Positions 1 through 4,772 of a DNA stretch of 15,152 nt are shown here, one piece after another (positions within the stretch are counted from its first letter, which is position 1; the number at the start of each line of letters is the position of its first letter). Position numbers and translations under genes: made by a program. This stretch comes from JBGTBQ01 sp041749275 (lineage in GTDB: Bacteria; Acidobacteriota; Blastocatellia; Pyrinomonadales; Pyrinomonadaceae): assembly GCA_041749275.1 (NCBI GenBank), contig JBGTBQ010000026.1, positions 1 to 15,152 on the forward strand, given 5' to 3'. The notes beneath the pieces are model-generated. The model saw only the letters and a list, made by a program, of their open reading frames with translations. It made no database searches and was not told where the DNA came from.

Positions 1-244
1 CTGATTCACTTTTACTTCTGATCCCATTGTCTACTCTCACTTCTTCATAAAGTATTCTTGAAGCAAACAATTCTAGCCGTTATATTCTTCTTTGCATAAC
101 AGCTTTTCATAAATCGGGAAGTTGTTTTTTAACGACTCCTAAACGGTCGTTGATGTGGTCGCATCCAATTGCAAATTGCCATAATCGCGGCGGTGCTGTC
201 TGGTAATCCACTTCTTGGCGCGTTATAGAGGAAATGGTCTCTAC
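1..244. other. AT-rich intergenic leader
   Basis: This stretch is clearly richer in A+T than the genes that follow, and I see no convincing plus-strand promoter: a CATAAT at 180-185 has no good -35 partner. On the minus strand an ATG at 27-25 opens nine in-frame codons (MGSEVKVNQ) running off the left edge, which could be the start of a divergent gene, but nine codons cannot establish this. No RNA gene or clear hairpin was seen. Confidence 0.4.
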
Positions 245-877
245 ATGACGAAACACTCTCAGTCAGTTGATGAATACACCGCTACCGAGATTGAACGAGC
301 GGGAGCGTTCGCTGCCGTCCCGACCATTGGGCGCGCGCTCCTGACGGGCGGCATCGGATTCTGTCTCGTGAGTTTAGCCGTGTTCGCCACGGTCGCCTTT
401 GCCGAGAGGTGGCTGTATACGCAACTCGGTTTGTTTGGCGCATATCTCGCATGGACGGCGCTGTTCATCCTGTTAGGTGGCGGAGTCCTCGGAACGCTCG
501 TCGTCGGCGCATGGCGACTGCCGAGATTCTATCTGCTCTTCGGTCTGGCTTTCTTTGCCTACGCCGTCGGATGGGTGGGCGCCTATTTCCTCTTGCGCGG
601 GGCTGTGGGCGAGTGGGTCGGTTCGCTCGCGGGGTCTGTCCTGATGGGATTGGTTCTCGCCGCGGGGTTCGGCGTGGCACGTTCCATCTTGAGATTGTCG
701 GCGGTGCTGTTCGTGGCGAACTCGGTGGGATACTTCGTCGGCTCGGCGCTTAACGATGCAATCGGCGGGAGCGTGGGGATGCTGTTGTGGGGGGCTGTCT
801 ACGGATTATGTCTGGGGGCTGGACTCGGCGCCGTCTTGCAACTCGCGCAAGCCCGGCGCGCGACGCAGGCGTCGTGA
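245..877 (+). CDS. Multi-pass membrane protein of unknown family
   Basis: I do not recognise this family. The 210-residue product has a short charged N-terminus (MTKHSQSVDEYTATEIER) followed by about six hydrophobic segments, at roughly residues 28-52, 60-82, 94-115, 122-142, 148-165 and 172-198, rich in Gly, Ala, Leu and Phe. It should be an integral inner-membrane protein with almost no soluble domain. I place the start at the ATG at 245 because GAGGAAA lies about 11 bases upstream; an in-frame TTG at 215 would add ten residues but has no ribosome-binding sequence. The stop overlaps a GTG in a GTGA arrangement that may couple it to a 41-codon ORF. Third-position GC is high like the other resident genes, so it looks native. 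No catalytic motif is visible and I assign no function. Confidence 0.75.
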   Translation: MTKHSQSVDEYTATEIERAGAFAAVPTIGRALLTGGIGFCLVSLAVFATVAFAERWLYTQLGLFGAYLAWTALFILLGGGVLGTLVVGAWRLPRFYLLFGLAFFAYAVGWVGAYFLLRGAVGEWVGSLAGSVLMGLVLAAGFGVARSILRLSAVLFVANSVGYFVGSALNDAIGGSVGMLLWGAVYGLCLGAGLGAVLQLAQARRATQAS

Positions 878-999
878 ACGACCTCGCGCGCGCGCGCCGT
901 CTGGTCAGCGTCGAAGTCGAACTCAAGGCACGCGACGGGTACAGGGTCTTCAAACTCTACGCCGAACTGTGCGCGCTTCAGGCCGCAAGCTATCGCTGA
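874..999 (+). CDS. Possible small ORF coupled to the membrane protein (41 aa)
   Basis: A GTG overlaps the stop of the membrane-protein gene (GTGA, 874-877) and opens 41 codons: VNDLARARRL, then VSVEVELKARDGYRVFKLYA and ELCALQAASYR. The centre alternates hydrophobic and charged residues like a beta-strand and helix. I know no homologue. The overlap would allow translational coupling. In GC-rich DNA a 41-codon frame can arise by chance, so this is tentative; it may also be the tail of a decayed gene. Confidence 0.22.
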   Translation: MNDLARARRLVSVEVELKARDGYRVFKLYAELCALQAASYR

Positions 1000-1023
1000 C
1001 GCTGCCTCGCCCGGTGGGGTGAA

Positions 1024-1053
1024 TTGAGCCGCGTCGCGGTCGCGTGCTACTAT
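1024..1053 (+). promoter_or_regulatory. Candidate sigma70-type promoter for the Vms1/baeRF-like gene
   Basis: TTGAGC (1024-1029) and TACTAT (1048-1053) are separated by 18 bases, and a TGC just before the -10 makes an extended -10 element. Transcription would start near 1060, giving a leader of about 165 bases to the ATG at 1225. The same TGC-plus-hexamer arrangement recurs in the promoter at 3095-3122. Confidence 0.45.
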
Positions 1054-1224
1054 CCATCTACACAGATTGCCCAGAAAGCAAGAGGTTAATAAGGCGGCGA
1101 GCACTCATGTGTTCCGTCAGTTGTCTTTCCCATCGTCCCGGCGGTGTGAGTATTCTTCGGGGAGATGGGTTTGTTTATCCTTCTCAAAAAAATATCTAAG
1201 CAGGTGAAAGGGGATTTACACGAG

Positions 1225-2400
1225 ATGGCACAGAGTAAAGAAGCAGCCACAGATGGGACGTTGGACGGTTTGCTGGAGCGTTTGGCGGAGTTCGAGCTGA
1301 CGGGTCTGCCCTTCATCAGTCTCTACCTGAACGCTCAGGCGAACGAGAACGGGCGCGACGATTTCGAGCGGTTCGTGCGTAAGGAGTTCGGCGAGCGCGC
1401 GAAAACTTACGCGGCGCGCACGCCGGAACGCGAGAGCTTCGACCGCGATGTAGAGCGCATTAAGGAATATCTGGCGAACGAAGTGAGACCGGAGTCGAAC
1501 GGCGTCGCCGTCTTCGCCTGCGCGGGCGCGAACGACTTCTTCGAGGCCGCGCAATTCGAGGCTCCCATCGAGCACCATTGCCTCTACGTCTACAACCAGC
1601 CGCACCTCTACCCGCTCGCACGGCTCGCCGACCAGTTCCCGCGTTACGCCGTGCTGGTCGCCGACACGAACCGCGCGCGCCTGTTCGTCTTCGGGCGAGG
1701 GAAGACCCTCAAGACGGAGGAGTTGAATAACGTCAAGACGCGCCGCTCGCAGGTCGGCGGCTGGTCGCAGATGCGCTACCAGCGGCATCTTGAGAATTAC
1801 CATCTGCAACACGCGAAGGAGATCGTGGATGCGCTCGAACGCACCATGCGCGAGGATGGCATCAAGCACATCATCCTCGCCGGCGACGAGGTCATCATCC
1901 CGCTGCTCAAAGATCAGTTCCCGAAGGCGGTCGCGGAAAAGGTGGTGGACGTGCTGAGTCTCCCGATTGACTTGCCGGAGCACGAAGTCCTCGAAGCCTC
2001 CGCCGAGGCCATGCGCGAGCACGACGCCGCGACGGATGTCGAGAAGGTCGCGCGCCTGTTCGACGACTATCGCGCGGGCGGTCTCGCCGTCGTCGGCGCG
2101 CAGGCGACGCTCGAAGCGCTCTCGATGGGGCAGGTCGAGGAACTCGTCATCACCGCGCGCCAGCATCACATCGAGGGCGACCGCGAAGACGTGGCGATCC
2201 TCTCCGACAACGAAGTGACGGAGCCGGTCGTCACCGGCACGGACCGCGTGGTCACGCAAATCGAGGCTGACTCCCTGATCGTCGCCGAAGACCTCGTGAC
2301 ACGCGCGCGGCAAACGGCGGCGCGCATCACTTTCATCGAAGACCCCGCGCTTCTGGCCGAAGTTGGCGGCTGCGGCGCCATCCTGCGCTATCTCCTCTAA
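1225..2400 (+). CDS. Vms1/Ankzf1-type peptidyl-tRNA hydrolase (bacterial eRF1-like, baeRF family)
   Basis: This 391-residue protein belongs to the bacterial archaeo-eukaryotic release-factor (baeRF/VLRF1) superfamily. Family members resemble eRF1 and yeast Vms1, which releases nascent peptide from peptidyl-tRNA on stalled 60S subunits; the bacterial members are thought to act in ribosome rescue or on dormant ribosomes. The key motif is GGWSQMRYQR at residues 178-187, matching the VLRF1 pattern (GG..Q....R), with Q182 in the place of the catalytic glutamine. It is followed by the usual basic helix (HLENYHLQHAKEIVDALE). Next comes an eRF1 domain 3-like part with IILAGDEVIIPLLKDQFP, and the chain ends near residue 390 with GGCGAILRYLL, a typical L7Ae-like C-terminus. 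The start at 1225 is chosen because AAAGGGGA lies about ten bases upstream; an in-frame ATG at 1165 would add 20 residues. It stands alone with its own promoter and ends before a strong hairpin. Family call is strong; cellular role is inferred. Confidence 0.85.
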   Translation: MAQSKEAATDGTLDGLLERLAEFELTGLPFISLYLNAQANENGRDDFERFVRKEFGERAKTYAARTPERESFDRDVERIKEYLANEVRPESNGVAVFACAGANDFFEAAQFEAPIEHHCLYVYNQPHLYPLARLADQFPRYAVLVADTNRARLFVFGRGKTLKTEELNNVKTRRSQVGGWSQMRYQRHLENYHLQHAKEIVDALERTMREDGIKHIILAGDEVIIPLLKDQFPKAVAEKVVDVLSLPIDLPEHEVLEASAEAMREHDAATDVEKVARLFDDYRAGGLAVVGAQATLEALSMGQVEELVITARQHHIEGDREDVAILSDNEVTEPVVTGTDRVVTQIEADSLIVAEDLVTRARQTAARITFIEDPALLAEVGGCGAILRYLL

Positions 2401-2434
2401 CCACCGACGAACGACAGAGCGACGCAACCGCAAC

Positions 2435-2476
2435 ACGCCTGAAGCAAGGGGGGTAAAACCTCCTTGCTTCAGGCGT
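2435..2476. terminator. Long near-perfect hairpin between convergent genes
   Basis: Arms 2435-2452 and 2459-2476 pair over 18 bases with a single G-T wobble, around a six-base loop (GTAAAA). It begins 34 bases after the stop of the Vms1-like gene and contains the stop codon (2469-2471) of the opposing HTH gene, the usual place for a bidirectional terminator. Neither strand has a T-run after the stem, so it may work only with a factor, as an RNA-stabilising stem, or be a palindromic repeat. Confidence 0.55.
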
Positions 2477-2732
2477 GAAACGCGCCGCCGTCCGTCTCGC
2501 GCATCTCGATTACCGCCGAGGGCGTCCTGCCCTGAGATAGTGAAGTGAGACAGATGGAGACGGAGCCGCCCGCCTCGATAACGTGAAGGCGTGCCTCACT
2601 CGCCCAACGCAGCACCGTGTCCGTTTGCACGCGGAGCAGCGCGGCGGCGTCTTCGAGCGCGATGAGCCGCGCCTCCGCTCCGCATTCATCGCACCACTTC
2701 TCGCCGCCGTTGCGTCGTGTGCCGGCCTGCAC
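2469..2732 (-). CDS. Small CxxC and helix-turn-helix DNA-binding protein, possibly 5'-truncated
   Basis: The 87-residue frame, taken from a GTG at 2732, has a CxxC pair (C14-D-E-C17, after EKW) and then a MerR/excisionase-like helix-turn-helix: RLIALEDAAALLRVQTDTVL followed by RWASEARLHVIEAGG and SVSICLTSL. I associate this pattern, a cysteine pair followed by a winged-HTH segment of about 40 residues, with small putative regulators in Acidobacteria, but their targets are unknown to me. Members I recall have a longer basic N-terminus with arginine runs; here only GTRRNGG remains, and just upstream the DNA encodes an adenylate cyclase tail on the other strand. The true start is therefore uncertain and the gene may be a 5'-truncated remnant. 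The tail after about residue 66 (SQGRTPSAVIEMRETDGGAF) is polar. It converges on the Vms1-like gene and its stop lies in the shared hairpin. Confidence 0.5.
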   Translation of the reverse strand: MQAGTRRNGGEKWCDECGAEARLIALEDAAALLRVQTDTVLRWASEARLHVIEAGGSVSICLTSLSQGRTPSAVIEMRETDGGAFHA

Positions 2733-2954
2733 ACGGGTGAATGCGACCTCGTCGCGGACGCGCGCGAGGTCGGCGGCCTCGCCGTCGAGATTGGCAGAGC
2801 CGTGCGCGACCAAGCGGCCTCCGGCGAAGTCCTCGTCTCCAGTACGGTCAAAGACCTCGTCGCCGGCTCCGGTCTCAACTTCGAGGAGCGCGGAGCGCGC
2901 ACGTTCGCCGGCATTCCCGGCGAGTGGCGACTGTTCAGAGCGATTAGTTGTTAG
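2721..2954 (+). pseudogene. 3' remnant of a class III adenylate/guanylate cyclase gene
   Basis: From 2721 the plus strand encodes AGLHTGECDL, then VADAREVGGLAVEIGRAVRD and QAASGEVLVSSTVKDLVAGS, ending GLNFEERGARTFAGIPGEWR plus LFRAISC and a stop at 2954. This is the conserved C-terminal third of the class III nucleotidyl cyclase catalytic domain (GLHTGE, VGG.AV.I.ARV, GEVLVS.TVKDLVAGSG, F..RG...L.G.PGEW.L). The first two thirds, including the metal-binding aspartates, are missing. Upstream, the same frame reads the opposite strand of the HTH gene and is not cyclase-like. An ATG at 2583 opens the combined frame (123 codons), but the product would be a chimera with no catalytic centre. I call it a broken gene joined to the HTH gene by a rearrangement at about 2721-2735. 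Confidence 0.75.
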
Positions 2955-3016
2955 CTTACGGCAAAAGCCGCCGGGTGCGCTGACGAGAACACTGAAATGC
3001 ACTTTCCGATGGTTTG

Positions 3017-3046
3017 GCTAACAGCGAATCGCTAACAGCTAACAGC
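3017..3046 (+). repeat. GCTAACAGC short direct repeats
   Basis: GCTAACAGC occurs at 3017-3025, 3031-3039 and 3038-3046, the last two sharing two bases. A related inverted form (GTTGTTAGC) lies near 2947-2955, at the end of the cyclase remnant. Similar low-complexity GCTAACAGC/GCTGTTAGC strings are, from memory, common between genes in some Acidobacteria. They may be replication-slippage products. Confidence 0.5.
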
Positions 3047-3054
3047 GCCCGAAG

Positions 3055-3073
3055 TTTTCCACACTGTGGAAAT
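3055..3073. promoter_or_regulatory. DnaA-box-like palindrome upstream of the DnaC-like gene
   Basis: TTTTCCACA (3055-3063) fits the relaxed DnaA box TTWTNCACA. After one central C, the inverted partner TGTGGAAAT (3065-3073) reads ATTTCCACA on the minus strand. Bases 3056-3072 form a perfect 8+1+8 palindrome. It sits 22 bases before the -35 element at 3095, where an activator or repressor could act. It could equally be the operator of an unrelated dimeric regulator. Confidence 0.4.
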
Positions 3074-3094
3074 TCGTCGTCCTGAAAGACGGTC

Positions 3095-3122
3095 TTGCAA
3101 TCTGATTTTCGGGTGCTATAAT
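3095..3122 (+). promoter_or_regulatory. Strong sigma70-type promoter for the DnaC-like gene
   Basis: TTGCAA (3095-3100) and a consensus TATAAT (3117-3122) are 16 bases apart, with TGC immediately before the -10. The predicted start near 3129 gives a leader of about 100 bases. This is the best promoter match in the window. Confidence 0.7.
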
Positions 3123-3223
3123 CCGCACGCCTGATGCGGGAGGCGAAAAGTTTTCTTCATTGAAAGATGCCGCGCAGCATGAACCACCCCCGCGCGGACA
3201 AAAGCGAAAAAAGCAACTGGTAA

Positions 3224-4060
3224 GTGTCGAGGATGTCGTCTGACAACGCGAAAAAGATCCCGCCGCTCTTCGCCGTACCCGAAAGGGAGGTGACGGCGGA
3301 ACTCTTTCCCGAAGTTGACGACGCAGCCGCGCGCCCCGCGCCGCCCGCGCGTGAAGCGCCCGCCGTCTGCCCGCTCTGCTTCGGCACGGGCCACGAAGTC
3401 GTGCCGGGTAAAGGTGCGCGCCGCTGCGAGTGCCGCACACAGAACTCTCAGGCGAAACTCATCGCCGCCGCGCGCATCCCGCGCCGCTACGAGCACTGCT
3501 CGCTTCAGAACTTTTACAACGTCAAAGGCAACAGTTTTATCTGGCGCGCCTTCGGCGAGGCGCAGCGCCTGATTAAAGATTACTATCCCGGCTTTGATCG
3601 CGGGCTGCTCTTCATGGGGTCGGTCGGGGTGGGCAAGACGCACCTCTCGGTCGCCATCCTGCAAGGTCTGATGGAGAAAGGCGTGCCCTGTCTGTTCTAT
3701 GAGTTCGGCTCGCTCCTGAAGACGATTCAGGACTCGTACAATCCGGTCTCGAAGAGTTCGGAGATGAAGGTGCTCGCGCCCGTCTACGAGGCCGAGGTTT
3801 TAGTGCTCGACGAACTGGGCGCCTCGAAGCCGACCGACTGGGTGCGCGACACGATGATGCAGATCATCAACACGCGCTACAACGACAAGAAGCTCACCGT
3901 CTTCACCACCAACTTCCTCGACGCCCACCGCACCCCCGGCGACGAACTACTGGAAGACCGCATCGGCGTCCGCCTCCGCTCGCGCCTCTACGAGATGTGC
4001 AAAACGGTCGTCATCGAGGGCGACGACTACCGCAAGAAGTTCGATAAGCAGAAAGTTTAG
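3224..4060 (+). CDS. DnaC/DnaI-like AAA+ ATPase (putative replicative helicase loader)
   Basis: The 278-residue product resembles DnaC/DnaI/IstB-type AAA+ ATPases, which load the replicative helicase onto DNA or act as transposition helpers. Numbered from the GTG at 3224: a Pro/Ala-rich N-tail; a four-cysteine zinc-ribbon-like element (C49-P-L-C52 and C68-E-C70); Walker A GSVGVGKT at 132-139; Walker B VLVLDELG at 192-199; sensor-1 VFTTN at 226-230; and an arginine-rich box (IGVRLRSRLYEMC, 247-259) typical of this branch. Length and order fit the family, and the Zn element fits a DnaI-type loader. An ATG at 3233 is equally possible as start; neither has a good ribosome site. It has its own strong promoter and an upstream DnaA-box-like palindrome. 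No transposase is nearby, so I favour a chromosomal loader over an IS21 IstB. Its stop overlaps by two bases that of an opposing small ORF. Confidence 0.8.
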   Translation: MSRMSSDNAKKIPPLFAVPEREVTAELFPEVDDAAARPAPPAREAPAVCPLCFGTGHEVVPGKGARRCECRTQNSQAKLIAAARIPRRYEHCSLQNFYNVKGNSFIWRAFGEAQRLIKDYYPGFDRGLLFMGSVGVGKTHLSVAILQGLMEKGVPCLFYEFGSLLKTIQDSYNPVSKSSEMKVLAPVYEAEVLVLDELGASKPTDWVRDTMMQIINTRYNDKKLTVFTTNFLDAHRTPGDELLEDRIGVRLRSRLYEMCKTVVIEGDDYRKKFDKQKV

Positions 4061-4266
4061 GTTGTTCCGTTAGAATTTTTGCGGCTCAATTTGAGATGAA
4101 AGCTAATAGCGGCGTCAATTGAGTCGTACCAATCAATGTAATCGCCGAGTTCCTCTTTGATAATTTCCAACTCCTCATCGGTCAGGGTACGCCCATATTC
4201 TTCCATTGCAACATTCTGAACGTCTTCAATATTTAGAGAATAAATAACGCGTTCTTTTTCTTTTAC
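4057..4266 (-). pseudogene. Small acidic protein with apparently lost start codon
   Basis: The frame encodes VKEKERVIYSLNIEDVQNVA, then MEEYGRTLTDEELEIIKEEL, GDYIDWYDSIDAAISFHLKL and SRKNSNGTT. It reads as a genuine small helical protein, like short bacterial proteins with an EDVQ..A..E..R.LTDEEL core; I do not know their function. GGAGG (4277-4273) lies six bases before codon 1, the right distance for initiation, but that codon is GTA, one transition from GTG. The first standard in-frame start is the ATG at 4206, giving 49 residues and losing the conserved N-terminal strand. I therefore call it a probable start-loss pseudogene, or a gene now translated from the internal ATG. It lies just behind a truncated ORF under a shared promoter. 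Low GC separates it from the DnaC-like gene it meets tail to tail. Confidence 0.5.
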
Positions 4267-4278
4267 CTTATACCTCCA

Positions 4279-4365
4279 CTATTTCAAACTCCAATTCCAA
4301 CTTTCGGCATAAATCATCTCGAAGTATTCTTCCAGCGTATAGCAATGCTTCGGCTTGGCTACCAT
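4279..4365 (-). pseudogene. Truncated Uma2-like (DUF820) N-terminus, 28 codons
   Basis: Translation from the ATG at 4365 gives MVAKPKHCYTLEEYFEMIYA, then ESWNWSLK and a stop. The YTLEEYFEM segment matches the start of Uma2-family (DUF820) putative endonucleases, which normally run to about 190 residues. Initiation signals are intact: AAAGGAG at 4380-4374 eight bases before the ATG, and a plausible promoter at 4426-4397. A +1 shift near the end would instead read KLELEFEIVEV, also Uma2-like in character, so a frameshift plus deletion probably ended the gene. Whether the 28-residue peptide matters is unknown. The Uma2 assignment rests on about 15 residues. Confidence 0.4.
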
Positions 4366-4396
4366 CTCGAAAACTCCTTTCCAGCCGGACGGCGCT

Positions 4397-4426
4397 AAAG
4401 TACATCAGCCAGCCGCAAACTCTCAA
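4397..4426 (-). promoter_or_regulatory. Minus-strand promoter for the small decayed operon
   Basis: Read on the minus strand, TTGAGA (4426-4421) and TACTTT (4402-4397) are 18 bases apart. A start near 4390 would leave ten bases before the AAAGGAG ribosome site. Promoter, ribosome site and ATG are thus in a coherent order even though the genes behind them look broken. Confidence 0.45.
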
Positions 4427-4554
4427 TGCCACAATCATCGTCAGAATTGATGGCGGCGTGGCGGCGGTTCGTGCTCCGTCGGGGCGTTATGTATAATGCC
4501 GCGAATTCGTTTGTCGTCAACTTTCATGCGGTTTTTCTGGTGAATCAATCGTAA
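4427..4554 (+). promoter_or_regulatory. Likely original carB leader and promoter region
   Basis: This segment leads into the upstream carB copy. TATAAT at 4492-4497 is a consensus -10; the best -35 (TTCGTG, 4468-4473, spacing 18) is weak. The predicted transcript would have a leader of about 50 bases to the ATG at 4555. No good ribosome site precedes that ATG. If the R-M cassette is an insertion at the carB start codon, this is the ancestral carB control region, now upstream of the cassette. Confidence 0.4.
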
Positions 4555-4722
4555 ATGCCCAAGCGCACGGACATCCATAAAATTCTCATCATCGGCTCCG
4601 GCCCCATCGTCATCGGGCAGGCGTGCGAGTTCGACTATTCGGGCACGCAAGGGTGCAAGGCGCTCATGCAGGAGGGCTTCGAGACGGTGCTGGTGAACTC
4701 GAACCCGGCGACCCGGACATGA
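4555..4722 (+). pseudogene. carB: Duplicated carB 5' fragment (53 codons, then stop)
   Basis: This is a second copy of the start of carbamoyl-phosphate synthase large-subunit gene carB, from the ATG to codon 53 (4555-4713). It matches the intact gene at 7022-7180 with seven differences in 159 bases. It then diverges and stops at TGA (4720-4722), giving a 55-residue product: only the first strand and glycine loop (ILIIGSGPIVIGQA), with no ATP-grasp domain. Codon 33 encodes Gly where intact carB has the family-typical Ala (GTQACKAL). Similarity begins exactly at the ATG; nothing upstream is shared. The four bases after the break (CGGA) match intact carB 13 bases further on, next to CGACC direct repeats, so a slippage deletion of 13 bases may have caused the frameshift. 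The ORF may still serve as a translational lead-in to the methyltransferase. Confidence 0.85.
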
Positions 4723-4772
4723 ATGAAGCGAGGGACCGTAATATCGTCTGGAATGTTTATCGGCTTTTATGA
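4719..4772 (+). CDS. 17-codon linker ORF between the carB fragment and the methyltransferase
   Basis: The ATG at 4719 overlaps the stop of the carB fragment (ATGA, 4719-4722). It reads MNEARDRNIVWNVYRLL and stops at TGA 4770-4772, which overlaps the methyltransferase ATG (ATGA, 4769-4772). GAAGCGAGGGA follows its start. It may be the surviving C-terminus of an upstream cassette gene, such as a small regulator, or simply a reinitiation bridge. I recognise no family. In another frame an ATG at 4723 opens 24 codons ending at 4797, so coding cannot be assigned from the sequence alone. Confidence 0.3.
   Translation: MNEARDRNIVWNVYRLL

Noticed and set aside
3017..3046. GCTAACAGC repeats as a CRISPR array
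   Set aside because: Units are 9 bases with spacing of 7-14 bases and no unique spacers; no cas genes in the window.
3224..4060. DnaC-like gene as an IS21 IstB transposition helper
   Set aside because: No istA-like transposase or terminal repeats nearby, and the N-terminal four-cysteine element with an independent strong promoter fits a DnaI-type loader better.
4555..4722. carB fragment as a functional 55-residue protein
   Set aside because: It lacks all ATP-grasp elements and has a Gly at the conserved Ala33; any role is more likely as a translational lead-in.
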